A program made the position numbers and the translations under genes. This document shows positions 27,751 through 36,406 of a stretch of DNA of 64,000 nucleotides, piece after piece. Within the stretch, counting starts at the first letter, position 1. Every line of letters begins with the position of its first letter. The DNA comes from Flavobacterium galactosidilyticum (GTDB lineage Bacteria > Bacteroidota > Bacteroidia > Flavobacteriales > Flavobacteriaceae): the NCBI RefSeq assembly GCF_020911945.1, contig NZ_CP087135.1, positions 1,612,001 to 1,676,000 of the forward strand. The letters are read 5' to 3'. Under the pieces are notes generated by a model that did no database searches, had not been told where the DNA came from, and saw nothing but the letters and a program-made list of their open reading frames with translations.

Positions 27751-29090
27751 AAAAAGAGGATCAATCTTATCTCTATTTAATTCTTATCCATCTCATAATT
27801 GGCGTGGTGGTTTTTTTGCTTCCTTTTACTGCTAAAATATATGGATATTCCATATTTATTTTTGGTGTTATTTATATCATTAAAAACCAAAATAGAAATA
27901 ACGAAGTACTTATTGCCGCGGCTTATGTTGTAGGAAGTGAGGTTTTTTTGAGGATGACTGGAGGCAATCCTTTATACGAGATTTCAAAATATGGGGTGAT
28001 GTCCTTTATACTAATGGGGATGTATTACAGCGGTTTTTCTAAAGGCGCAGTTCCGTATTGGATTTTTCTGTTGTTATTAGTGCCAGGTGTGGTGATGAGT
28101 GCTTTTGTGTTGAATTTTGATACTAATATTCGGAATGCAATAGCCTTTAATATTTCGGGACCCGTTTGTTTAGGATTGGCTTCCCTTTACACCTTTAGAC
28201 GTAAAATAGCATTGGAGGAAATAAATACTATTTTACTCAGTATGGGACTGCCTATCGTTACTTGCATGGTGTATTTGTCCTTGTATACACCCAACGTACA
28301 GGAAGTGATAACGGGAACCGAATCTAATTTTCAAACTTCAGGTGGTTATGGTCCTAATCAGGTAGCTACTGTTTTAGGTTTGGGGATGTTTATTTTTTTT
28401 TCCAGATTGATACTGGATTCTAAAACTAAATTCCAAATTATAATCAATCTAATAATCGCTTTAAATATTACGTATAGAGGAATGGTGACTTTCTCCAGAG
28501 GTGGAATGATTACTGGATTCTTGATGATTGTTTTGTTAGTGGTGTTTTTATACTTTAAATCGAACTATACTGGAAAAGTAAAGTTGAATTATATCATTAT
28601 GCTACTTGTATTTGCTATGCTGGGAACATGGGCATACACTTCTTTTCAAACGGGTGGTTTAATTGATAAACGATATGCCAATCAAGACGCCGCAGGAAGA
28701 GTTAAAGCGAGTCAGTTTACAGGTAGAGAGGACGTAGCTCAAAATGAGATAAACACCTTCTTGAAAAATCCAGTTTTTGGTGTAGGTGTGGGTAAAGGAG
28801 CTGAAGTAAGAGAGGATGAAACTGGCATACAAGTGTTGTCCCATGATGAAATTACTCGAATGCTTGCTGAGCATGGTGCATTAGGAATAGTAGGGTTGCT
28901 AATTTTATTTTTTACACCTTTAGTTTTATATTTAGAAAATAAGTTTAATATGTTTTTGTTGTGTTTTGTTGCTTTTTGGTTTTTAACCATAAATCATGCT
29001 GCAATGCGAACCGCTGCACCGGCCTTTGTATATTCCTTGTCCTTACTTAATGTTCGGTTGGCTTTTAATAGAAGTGGCAAAAGTGATTAA
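27747..29090 (+). CDS. O-antigen ligase/polymerase-like membrane protein (Wzy_C type)
   Basis: A 447-residue inner-membrane protein with about eleven to twelve hydrophobic segments. A large periplasmic loop (about residues 300-375) contains GREDVAQNEI, NPVFGVGVGKGAE and the histidine-containing SHDEITRMLAEHGALGIVG, the pattern of the Wzy_C/O-antigen ligase family. It either polymerises undecaprenyl-linked units or ligates glycan to a lipid or protein acceptor. ABC-exported glycans do not need a Wzy, so a ligase role is attractive. It ends the tightly packed run; a 150-base gap follows. Confidence 0.85.
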   Translation: MKKEDQSYLYLILIHLIIGVVVFLLPFTAKIYGYSIFIFGVIYIIKNQNRNNEVLIAAAYVVGSEVFLRMTGGNPLYEISKYGVMSFILMGMYYSGFSKGAVPYWIFLLLLVPGVVMSAFVLNFDTNIRNAIAFNISGPVCLGLASLYTFRRKIALEEINTILLSMGLPIVTCMVYLSLYTPNVQEVITGTESNFQTSGGYGPNQVATVLGLGMFIFFSRLILDSKTKFQIIINLIIALNITYRGMVTFSRGGMITGFLMIVLLVVFLYFKSNYTGKVKLNYIIMLLVFAMLGTWAYTSFQTGGLIDKRYANQDAAGRVKASQFTGREDVAQNEINTFLKNPVFGVGVGKGAEVREDETGIQVLSHDEITRMLAEHGALGIVGLLILFFTPLVLYLENKFNMFLLCFVAFWFLTINHAAMRTAAPAFVYSLSLLNVRLAFNRSGKSD

Positions 29091-29240
29091 TATTTTAACT
29101 TGCGGGAAGCGACTTTTTTTTGAAAATTATATTTTGTAATCAGCCGCACTACTAAATCGAGTTTTTTTATCGTAATTAAGTTTTCTTGATTTTTTTTAGC
29201 TGCAAAAGCATTACATTGCGATTAAAATTATAAATACCAC

Positions 29241-30635
29241 ATGTTTTCAGTAGATAAAATGCATTTTGAAATATCAGAGCGAAAGTTGATTCTTCGTCTT
29301 TTTGACGTTCTTTTTGTTTTGTTTGCTTTGTATGTGACGGGACAGTTATTTGCTTTTGACTATTTTGTCTTTTCTACGACCAATTATTACTGGATTTTAG
29401 TTCTCGCCTTGTACATTAATGCGTTTGGTACAATATTCGAAATGTACAATCTTCAAGTAGCTAGTAACCAGTATCAAGTCTTAAAAAGTACGCTAATTAC
29501 CGCTTCTACAACTGTTTTAGTGTATTTATTGACTCCTGTTTTTTCACCAAAATTACCTTCTAATCGGCTACAAATCTTATTGTTTTTCCTGGTTATGTTT
29601 GTGGCTTTGTATACATGGAGAATATTATATGTGAAATTTTTGGCCTCGACTCGATTTTTTCAGAATGCAATATTAATATTTGATCAAGAACGGGTAGAAG
29701 AGTTAGTTAAGGGTTTGGAGAACATTGATCCTCACTATAAAATTATTGGTTTTGTAAATACTGACGGCAAAGAACAAGAGATTGAAGAGCTTCAGAATGC
29801 AAAGTATGTGCAAAGAAGTGATCTATTTACTTTTGTAAAAAATAATGGTATATCGGAAATTGTAATAGCATCAAAAATAACGGATGGAATTACTGCTGAT
29901 TTGTACCAACAATTACTCCGTTTACTGGAATCTGGTACAATAATTAGAGAGTATAATCAGGTTTACGAAAGTAAGACTCAGCGAATTCCTGTGCATTATA
30001 TGTCTAGAGATTTCTATAGTTTTTTTCCTTTTAGCCGTAGCAATCAAAACAAATTATACCTGCTAATTGTTCGCCTTTCCGAGATCATAATTTCTATATT
30101 TGGTTTAGTGTTGGGTGCGATTTTATTTCCAATTATTATGATTGGAAACGCTATTGGGAATAGAGGTAAGTTGTTGTACTCACAACCACGTGTTGGTAAA
30201 GACGGTCTTGTTTTTGAGATTTTAAAATTTCGAACTATGGTAAAAAACGCCGAAACTAATGGAGCTGTTTTTACCGCGATCAACGATTCTCGCGTAACTG
30301 CTTTTGGAAAATTCATGCGTAAAACTCGAATAGATGAATTTCCTCAGTTTATCAATATTTTAAAAGGCGATATGGCCGTTATAGGACCACGACCAGAACG
30401 TCCTTTTTTTGTAAAAGAAATTGCTCAAATTATGCCTTTCTATGAAACTCGGCATGTTGTTAAACCAGGACTGACGGGTTGGGCACAAGTGAATTATTCA
30501 TACGGTGAAACAATTAATGACAGCTTAATAAAGTTACAATACGACTTGTATTATATCAAACACCGAAGTATATACCTAGATTTGAATATCGTCTTTAAAA
30601 CCATAACTACCGTGTTGTTTTATAGAGGTCAATAG
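29241..30635 (+). CDS. undecaprenyl-phosphate sugar phosphotransferase (WcaJ-type initiating enzyme)
   Basis: A 464-residue polyprenyl glycosylphosphotransferase. Four to five N-terminal membrane segments (about residues 15-135), a CoA-binding-like soluble middle domain, one further membrane hairpin (about 275-300) and the C-terminal bacterial sugar transferase domain are seen. Its motifs are QPRVGKDGLVFEILKFRTM, RKTRIDEFPQFINILKGDMA and VIGPRPERPFFV. It transfers a hexose-1-phosphate to undecaprenyl phosphate and so starts the glycan chain. It lies last in the locus, 150 bases after the ligase-like gene and 14 bases from a convergent gene. Confidence 0.94.
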   Translation: MFSVDKMHFEISERKLILRLFDVLFVLFALYVTGQLFAFDYFVFSTTNYYWILVLALYINAFGTIFEMYNLQVASNQYQVLKSTLITASTTVLVYLLTPVFSPKLPSNRLQILLFFLVMFVALYTWRILYVKFLASTRFFQNAILIFDQERVEELVKGLENIDPHYKIIGFVNTDGKEQEIEELQNAKYVQRSDLFTFVKNNGISEIVIASKITDGITADLYQQLLRLLESGTIIREYNQVYESKTQRIPVHYMSRDFYSFFPFSRSNQNKLYLLIVRLSEIIISIFGLVLGAILFPIIMIGNAIGNRGKLLYSQPRVGKDGLVFEILKFRTMVKNAETNGAVFTAINDSRVTAFGKFMRKTRIDEFPQFINILKGDMAVIGPRPERPFFVKEIAQIMPFYETRHVVKPGLTGWAQVNYSYGETINDSLIKLQYDLYYIKHRSIYLDLNIVFKTITTVLFYRGQ

Positions 30636-30649
30636 AATTCTGATAATCA

Positions 30650-31789
30650 CTAGATAATTATAGGAATTCGCTTTTTATTTTGAATTGCTATTCTAACTAA
30701 AAGAATTGAATTTGTAATTATCAACGGCAATACTATAGCAAAATATGCTTTATTAATTACAAAGAAGAGATAAACGACAAGCAAAATAATAGTAAATAAC
30801 GCCAGGTTATAAATCCCTTTTTTGTTTTTCGTCCCATATAAATAAAGTAATCCTAATAGAGTAGGATTAAACAGCAAAATATTATAGTTATAACCTAATT
30901 CTAAGTGCTGTGAATAAAAGCCAAAAAACGTAAAGAATAGCCCTAAAATTCCCATGATGCTGAGGTAAAACAAAGAAACACTTTTCTTGTTGATTAAAAC
31001 AATAAGCAAAAGGAAGAAAATATAGGTATAAACATTATTCCACCACGAAAATGGAGTTTCATTTTTGAATTCAAGTAACGTTTTGTTTTCTTTTACCAAA
31101 GGGTGGTTTTCAAAAGAAACTTTACTTAGACTCTTTTGTAATTCGTAAGGTAGAAATATTTTTGTCCCAAGTTGGTCTACTTTTTTTCCGAAAATAATAC
31201 TCGTGCCTAATTTCTCGTAAAAATGCCCATCGAAATACGGGTATAAAATAGTTCTGTAGGTTACAGCAGTCCCTTCTTTTTTAACGATGGTATTAGCATT
31301 CAATGTCTTGTTTATAATGTCAACAACCATCGAGGTGCAATTTTTATCGATAAATTTATAAGTGTAATAGCTTTCGCCAGATGCTAACGAATTATTAAGA
31401 TTGTCAAATAACTTTTGCTTTAGCGTAGCAGGAATATTCAGTTCCTGCTCGTAAACGGATCTTTTTTCATATTGATATTGATTGATAAAATCAGTGAAAG
31501 AGTGTACTACAGCAAAGTATTGTAAGTCACCTTTTGTAAACTTCATTACAAAATTAGGCGTATTAAAATCAAAAGCGCCATAATTGTACACAACATCAAT
31601 TGCATTAACACTGTCTTGAACTCTTATTGCAGTGTGGCCAAAAAGCGAATACGATTCATTTCCCGTTCCGCAGGTGATAACGCTTACATGTGTATCTGGT
31701 GAAAGCACAATATTTTGCCCAAAACTAATAATCGAAATGATTAGAAATAGTAGCGAGAATGAAATTTTTTTTAATGATGCGAAATTCAT
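30650..31789 (-). CDS. DUF4105-family membrane protein
   Basis: A 379-residue protein of the DUF4105 family. A signal peptide (about residues 1-24, ending FGQ) precedes a periplasmic domain with the family motifs SLFGHTAIRV (about 47-56), NYGAFDF and YKFIDKNCTSMVVDIIN (about 143-159), whose Cys and His recall NlpC/P60-like or LPS-processing folds. Four to five membrane helices fill the C-terminal third. It is convergent with the sugar phosphotransferase gene. The molecular function is not established; an envelope role is inferred from topology. Confidence 0.8.
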   Translation of the reverse strand: MNFASLKKISFSLLFLIISIISFGQNIVLSPDTHVSVITCGTGNESYSLFGHTAIRVQDSVNAIDVVYNYGAFDFNTPNFVMKFTKGDLQYFAVVHSFTDFINQYQYEKRSVYEQELNIPATLKQKLFDNLNNSLASGESYYTYKFIDKNCTSMVVDIINKTLNANTIVKKEGTAVTYRTILYPYFDGHFYEKLGTSIIFGKKVDQLGTKIFLPYELQKSLSKVSFENHPLVKENKTLLEFKNETPFSWWNNVYTYIFFLLLIVLINKKSVSLFYLSIMGILGLFFTFFGFYSQHLELGYNYNILLFNPTLLGLLYLYGTKNKKGIYNLALFTIILLVVYLFFVINKAYFAIVLPLIITNSILLVRIAIQNKKRIPIII

Positions 31790-32074
31790 TGATGTAAATT
31801 TTAATAGATAAGCATTTGGATTTTAATAGACTAATTCAAATATTTGATTTTCGTTTACGCATGTAAAACAAATTGTAACAGCTTTTTTCTGAAATTAAAC
31901 ACTTCTTTCTTCGATTTTCATACAGTCTTAATCTGATTTAGTAACACATAATCTTCAAGTAATCTGATCTATTATTACCAAGTTAAAATCTTAGATTTCT
32001 TAAATGTCTTGCATGTTTTTAAAAAAGACATGGAACTGTACGTTTCTAATTAACTAATTGTTTCTAACAGAAAA

Positions 32075-33145
32075 TTAATTTCTAAACAAACCCAAATCAA
32101 CTTTGATTGAAAAAATATTTGAATATAAAGCGGCACTTTGATTGCCTAAATCCGTTAATGCATAATCGATTTGAACGCCTTTGTATTTGAATCCTAATCC
32201 TATATTTGGCTGAAAACCCACCTTTTCAGTACTATCTAATTGTTGTATGTTCTGAAAGTTACCTACGCCTGCGCGAACAAAAACCAAATCAGTATAGCCA
32301 AATTCCAGCCCTAATGCGGGATCGATACTCACAGTATTAGTCGAAATAATAGCATTGGTTTTTGTAAATTGCATATTCATATTGGCTGCAGCCAAAATAC
32401 TGTAATCGTACCTAATGATAAATTTTTTGGCGATTCCTAGCTGTGCTTTCGGTGCCGTAATCTCTGTGTTTTCTGGTAAATCTTGATTTTGTCCGGGAAT
32501 GGCATCCGCAATTTTCTGATATTCTTTCTCGTCAATATTCCATACATTGTATGTGGTAGTAATATCGCGAAGCATCAGGCCAAATTGCCAGTTGTTTTTT
32601 TCGAATTGGATTCCAGCATCAAATCCAAAACCCCAAGAATTAGCAAACTTGCCTATAACTCTGCGGATTATTTTGGCATTTACTCCATATCGAAAACCCG
32701 GAACAGAAAGTTTTCGAGCATAAGAAAAAGTGAAGCCATAATCAGCAGCTGAAAAAAGACTAATTCGGTTGTAATCAATATTTCCTTGGCTATCGATTAA
32801 TTCGGTAGTATTTAAAATATCATCGACACCAAAACGAATTAAAGAAACGCCCCAAGCGCTGCGGTCATCAATAGGGCTGGCGTAAGCCAAATAATCGTAT
32901 TGCGCGATATTAGCAAAATAACTAGCGTGCATTACAGATACTTGATGGTCTTCCAGATGGATTAGTCCTGCAGGATTCCAATATCCAGCATTGACATCGT
33001 TAGATGAAGCGACAACCGTATTAGACATACCTAATGCAGCGGCATCTACGCCAATATTCATAAATTCATTAGAGTATTTCCTAACAGCTTGACTGTAAAT
33101 AACAGCAGAAATTAGAAGAAATAGAAATAAGAAAGATTTTTTCAA
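32075..33145 (-). CDS. PorV/PorQ-family outer-membrane beta-barrel protein
   Basis: A 356-residue protein with a signal peptide (about residues 1-19, ending YSQ) and the PorV/PorQ family N-terminal block NIGVDAAALGMSNTVVAS followed by NAGYWNPAGL. Repeated amphipathic strands and an aromatic-rich C-terminal strand indicate a FadL-like outer-membrane barrel. PorV and PorQ proper act in the type IX secretion system as shuttle and attachment-complex partners; this protein is a family member whose exact role is unsettled. An exact -7 box lies upstream at 33188-33195. Confidence 0.8.
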   Translation of the reverse strand: MKKSFLFLFLLISAVIYSQAVRKYSNEFMNIGVDAAALGMSNTVVASSNDVNAGYWNPAGLIHLEDHQVSVMHASYFANIAQYDYLAYASPIDDRSAWGVSLIRFGVDDILNTTELIDSQGNIDYNRISLFSAADYGFTFSYARKLSVPGFRYGVNAKIIRRVIGKFANSWGFGFDAGIQFEKNNWQFGLMLRDITTTYNVWNIDEKEYQKIADAIPGQNQDLPENTEITAPKAQLGIAKKFIIRYDYSILAAANMNMQFTKTNAIISTNTVSIDPALGLEFGYTDLVFVRAGVGNFQNIQQLDSTEKVGFQPNIGLGFKYKGVQIDYALTDLGNQSAALYSNIFSIKVDLGLFRN

Positions 33146-33187
33146 ATGAACATTTTTTTACAGACGAGAGAACTGTTTAATTTTCAT

Positions 33188-33195
33188 CAAAAATA
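33188..33195 (-). promoter_or_regulatory. predicted promoter of PorV/PorQ-family gene
   Basis: On the minus strand the sequence is TATTTTTG, an exact TAnnTTTG box 43 bases before the start codon. No clear -33 element is visible. Confidence 0.45.
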
Positions 33196-33289
33196 TAGTT
33201 TTTTTGTGAGCTTACATCTTCGTTTTAGCAAATTAATGGCAAAGTGAAATTCTCTATTAAAAAACGCATTTCTCCTTCACTTATTATAT

Positions 33290-33297
33290 TAAATTTG
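33290..33297 (+). promoter_or_regulatory. predicted pssA promoter
   Basis: TAAATTTG is an exact TAnnTTTG -7 box 65 bases before the pssA ATG. Confidence 0.55.
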
Positions 33298-33361
33298 TCA
33301 CCTTTGAAGCACTGTTTCAATTACAATCAAAAATGAATTTGAAAGAATAAATAATCTACTT

Positions 33362-34072
33362 ATGAATATTAAAAAACATATCCCAAATTTAATCACATTA
33401 CTCAATCTGTTTTCAGGTTGTATTGCTTTAATTTTTGCTTTTAAAAGTGATTTTGCAATGGCTTTTTATTTTGTTTCTCTCGGAATATTTCTTGATTTTT
33501 TTGATGGATTTTTTGCTCGATTATTCAAAGTGTCGAGTCCGCTTGGATTACAATTAGACTCTCTAGCTGATATGGTTACTAGTGGCGTAGTGCCTGGTTT
33601 AGTAATGTTTCAAATGATGAGTAGTAATACCTCTACAGAAGGCATTATGCAGTTTTTTCCATTTTTAGGATTTATAATTGCATTAGGGTCTTGTTATCGC
33701 TTGGCTAATTTCAATATAGATACGCGTCAAACGGATTCATTTATTGGTTTACCAACACCTGCTAATGCACTTTTTATTTTAAGTTTGCCCTTAGTTTTAC
33801 AATTTTCAGAATCCTTGTTTGTTCTCGAACTTTTAACAAATCAATGGTTTTTACTTATAATTACACTCTTAAGCGCTTATATGTTGAATGCCGAGATTCC
33901 ATTATTTTCATTAAAAATAAAGAAATTTAGTTTTAGACAAAATGCGTTACAAGTTATCTTTCTCATATTGTCTGTTCTATTGTTGATTTTCTTTCGATAT
34001 TTAGGGATTCCTTTATTGATTCTCCTATATGTTTTGCTTTCTGTAGCGAATAATAAGGTGCTTCAAAAGTAA
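33362..34072 (+). CDS. pssA: CDP-diacylglycerol-serine O-phosphatidyltransferase
   Basis: A 236-residue integral membrane enzyme that makes phosphatidylserine, the precursor of phosphatidylethanolamine. The CDP-alcohol phosphatidyltransferase motif is spread over DFFDGFFARLF (about residues 45-55) and LGLQLDSLADMVTSG (about 61-75), giving the D..DG..AR...G...D...D pattern with all key residues present. About seven membrane segments follow. ATG 33362 lies behind an exact -7 box. A GH25 gene follows after six bases. No decarboxylase gene is in the window. Confidence 0.93.
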   Translation: MNIKKHIPNLITLLNLFSGCIALIFAFKSDFAMAFYFVSLGIFLDFFDGFFARLFKVSSPLGLQLDSLADMVTSGVVPGLVMFQMMSSNTSTEGIMQFFPFLGFIIALGSCYRLANFNIDTRQTDSFIGLPTPANALFILSLPLVLQFSESLFVLELLTNQWFLLIITLLSAYMLNAEIPLFSLKIKKFSFRQNALQVIFLILSVLLLIFFRYLGIPLLILLYVLLSVANNKVLQK

Positions 34073-34078
34073 TTTTGA

Positions 34079-34942
34079 ATGAGAAAAAAAGTAGTTAGTA
34101 AAAGGACTTCGGTAGTGCGTAAACGCCAAAGAAAGAAAGGTGTTTTCTCAGGTAAGTTACTGCGTTATTCGATTATTTTATTCCTAATTGCTTTGATAAT
34201 AGGTGTAGGTTTTCATTATCAGAATGGTTTAGCTTATTATTTTAGTTTTAAGTCGAATCGAGTGATCAAAGCAGAAAGTGAAGCCAAACGCATTTCTGAT
34301 GTTCGCAATTTTCAAGTTTTAGAAAAACATGAAGGTAAGAGTATTGGTATTGATGTCAGTGAGTATCAAGGAAAGATAAGTTGGTCATATGTTGATACAA
34401 TCGAGAAAAAATATCCATTACACTTTGTTTTTATTCGTGCGACAGTTGGGAAAGACCGCCCGGACAGACAGTTTGAAAGGAATTGGCGTGGCGCCAAAGA
34501 AAATAAAATGATTCGTGGTGCTTATCATTATTATCGCCCAAATGAAAATTCGCTCGAGCAAGCAGAACTTTTTATTACGACTGTTACGCTTGAAAAAGGA
34601 GATTTACCGCCTGTTTTAGACATTGAAAAATTACCTAAAAATCAATCTATCGCTAATCTTAAGTTGGGTTTGAAGCGATGGCTACAAACGGTAGAATCGC
34701 ATTATGGTGTGAAGCCTATCATTTATACAGGTGAACGCTATTATGATGATTTCTTAAAAGAAGAATTTAGTGATTATCTTTTTTGGATTGCAAATTATAA
34801 CTTCTACAGAGAGGAAATTGACTCAAACTGGCTTTTTTGGCAATTTACAGAGAAAGCCTCCATACCAGGAATCAAAGGTAATGTTGATGTCAATATCTAT
34901 AATGGAGATTTACAACAATTGCAATTTATTACGGTAGAGTAG
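34079..34942 (+). CDS. glycoside hydrolase family 25 (lysozyme-like) membrane-anchored protein
   Basis: A 287-residue protein with a basic N terminus, one membrane segment (about residues 28-45) and a GH25 catalytic domain. Motifs are GIDVSEYQGKISWSYV (about 92-107), FVFIRATVGKD, GAYHYYRPNE, LPPVLDIEKL with catalytic acidic residues, IIYTGERYYDD and WQFTEKASIPGIKGNVDVN. GH25 enzymes cut the N-acetylmuramyl beta-1,4 bond of peptidoglycan. The anchor puts the domain on the outer side of the inner membrane. The gene is coupled to pssA by a six-base gap. Physiological role, for example wall remodelling, is inferred. Confidence 0.93.
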   Translation: MRKKVVSKRTSVVRKRQRKKGVFSGKLLRYSIILFLIALIIGVGFHYQNGLAYYFSFKSNRVIKAESEAKRISDVRNFQVLEKHEGKSIGIDVSEYQGKISWSYVDTIEKKYPLHFVFIRATVGKDRPDRQFERNWRGAKENKMIRGAYHYYRPNENSLEQAELFITTVTLEKGDLPPVLDIEKLPKNQSIANLKLGLKRWLQTVESHYGVKPIIYTGERYYDDFLKEEFSDYLFWIANYNFYREEIDSNWLFWQFTEKASIPGIKGNVDVNIYNGDLQQLQFITVE

Positions 34943-34951
34943 GTGCAGTAT

Positions 34952-35179
34952 TTATTGTTTTTGTAAAGCTAATGTGATAATCAATACTAACGCGATCAAT
35001 AAAACGCTTACAGACATTGGATTAGCAAAATTCACAGTCCAGCCCATCCATGCAATTCTTTTGGGCGGAAAAATACGATTGTCTTTTTTATTATAATAGA
35101 AAATTCCCCAAATCCAATTGTGTGGGTCTTGGTGCCATTCTCTTTTGGTCTCTTCTGATGGTTTTTGTTTGTTTTCCAT
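34952..35179 (-). CDS. DUF5808-like small membrane protein
   Basis: A 75-residue protein. Its soluble half has DPHNWIWGIFYYNKKDNRIF followed by PPKRIAWMGWTVNFANP, a pattern found in DUF5808 domains. A single C-terminal membrane segment (about residues 53-71) follows. The gene is convergent with the GH25 gene (nine-base gap) and lies 56 bases downstream of lptB on the same strand. Its function is unknown. Conservation of the W/Y/P motif makes it a real gene rather than a chance ORF. Confidence 0.75.
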   Translation of the reverse strand: MENKQKPSEETKREWHQDPHNWIWGIFYYNKKDNRIFPPKRIAWMGWTVNFANPMSVSVLLIALVLIITLALQKQ

Positions 35180-35235
35180 TTTTTTTAAGAAATTAAGATT
35201 GGTACACTTTAAAAATTGAATGTTTTTAAACAGAA

Positions 35236-35976
35236 TTAAAACTCAAGTTTTTTCTTTCTTAGCTCAAAGTTTTGTCCAAGATATACGCGACGTACCATTT
35301 CATCCTCCACTAATTCCTCCGGTATTCCAGCTTTAAGAATTCCTCCTTCAAACATTAAATAGGTTTTGTCTGTAATTGCAAGGGTTTCTTGTACGTTGTG
35401 ATCTGTAATCAAAATACCTATATTCTTGTTTTTTAGTTGGGCTACAATGCGCTGAATATCCTCAACAGCAACTGGGTCAACACCTGCAAAAGGTTCGTCT
35501 AGTAGTATGAATTTAGGATCGGTAGCAAGACAACGTGCAATTTCCGTACGACGACGTTCTCCTCCAGAAAGTAAATCACCTCGATTCGTACGAATGTGTT
35601 GCAAACTAAACTCATCGATTAAACTTTCCATTTTGGCCTCTTGTTCTGCTTTGGAAAGTTTTGTCAATTGCAAAACACTCAATATATTATCTTCAATGCT
35701 TAATTTTCTAAAAACAGATGCTTCTTGTGCTAAATAACCTATTCCTTGTTGAGCTCTTTTGTACATAGGATAATCTGTAATATCTAGATCATCTAAAAAG
35801 ATATTGCCTGAATTTGGTTTAACCAACCCAACAATCATATAAAAAGAGGTAGTTTTTCCAGCACCGTTTGGGCCTAAAAGTCCAACGATTTCTCCTTGAT
35901 TCACTTCCACCGAAATGCCTTTTACAACACTACGTCCTTTATAAGTTTTGACTAGATTTTCGGCTCTTAATTTCAT
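35236..35976 (-). CDS. lptB: LPS export ABC transporter ATP-binding protein LptB
   Basis: A 246-residue ATPase that powers the LptFG-LptB2 extractor moving lipopolysaccharide from the inner membrane into the Lpt bridge. Walker A GPNGAGKTT (about residues 35-43), Q-loop YLAQEASVFRKLSIEDN, signature LSGGERRRTEIAR (about 139-151), Walker B KFILLDEPFAGVDP and the H-loop ITDHNVQET are all present. The YLAQEASVFRKL segment is characteristic of LptB. A hairpin terminator separates it from the tatC operon upstream. LptF, LptG and LptC are not in the window. Confidence 0.95.
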   Translation of the reverse strand: MKLRAENLVKTYKGRSVVKGISVEVNQGEIVGLLGPNGAGKTTSFYMIVGLVKPNSGNIFLDDLDITDYPMYKRAQQGIGYLAQEASVFRKLSIEDNILSVLQLTKLSKAEQEAKMESLIDEFSLQHIRTNRGDLLSGGERRRTEIARCLATDPKFILLDEPFAGVDPVAVEDIQRIVAQLKNKNIGILITDHNVQETLAITDKTYLMFEGGILKAGIPEELVEDEMVRRVYLGQNFELRKKKLEF

Positions 35977-35997
35977 GTTTATAGGTTTAATCGTTAA

Positions 35998-36036
35998 CTA
36001 AAACCAAAGAAACGAATTTCGCTTCTTTGGTTTTAG
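35998..36036 (-). terminator. terminator downstream of kdsD-tatC-CMD operon
   Basis: CTAAAACCAAAGAA and TTCTTTGGTTTTAG form a perfect 14-bp stem with an 11-base loop, 26 bases after the last gene of the operon. The T tract on the minus strand is weak. Confidence 0.65.
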
Positions 36037-36061
36037 TTTTTAACTTCAATTTTAGAATTTT

Positions 36062-36406
36062 CTAATTATTTTCTAATGCTTCCCAGAATTCGTATGCTCT
36101 GCGCAAATGAGGTACTACAATAGTTCCACCTACTAGCGTGGCAATTCCCATTGCTTCCATCATTTCTTCTTTAGTTACACCTTCCTTATGGCTGGTTTCT
36201 AAGTGATACTTTACGCAGTCGTCACAACGCAAAACGGCTGAAGCTACAAGACCTAGTAATTCTTTCGTTTTTACATCTAACGCTCCCGCAGCATACGCAT
36301 TAGTGTCCAAGTTGAAAATTCTCTTTACAATTTTATTATTGTCTGCCAATAATTTCTCGTTCATTTTAGAACGGTATTCGTTGAATTCTTCTATTATATC
36401 AGCCAT
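36062..36406 (-). CDS. carboxymuconolactone decarboxylase family (AhpD-like) protein
   Basis: A 114-residue protein of the carboxymuconolactone decarboxylase/AhpD-like family. The redox motif is the CxxC of RCDDCVKYHL (about residues 69-78), with the conserved His three positions later, followed by EGVTKEEMMEAMGIATLVGG. Small CxxC members act as alkylhydroperoxidase partners or thiol-disulfide proteins; this one is not characterised by sequence alone. It overlaps the end of tatC by eight bases, so it is translationally coupled, and it is last before a terminator. Confidence 0.9.
   Translation of the reverse strand: MADIIEEFNEYRSKMNEKLLADNNKIVKRIFNLDTNAYAAGALDVKTKELLGLVASAVLRCDDCVKYHLETSHKEGVTKEEMMEAMGIATLVGGTIVVPHLRRAYEFWEALENN

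Noticed and set aside
7499..30635. Prophage or integrative element carrying the glycan locus
   Set aside because: No integrase, transposase, phage structural gene, tRNA-associated attachment site or flanking direct repeat is seen at either edge. Rapid gene turnover explains the variable composition.
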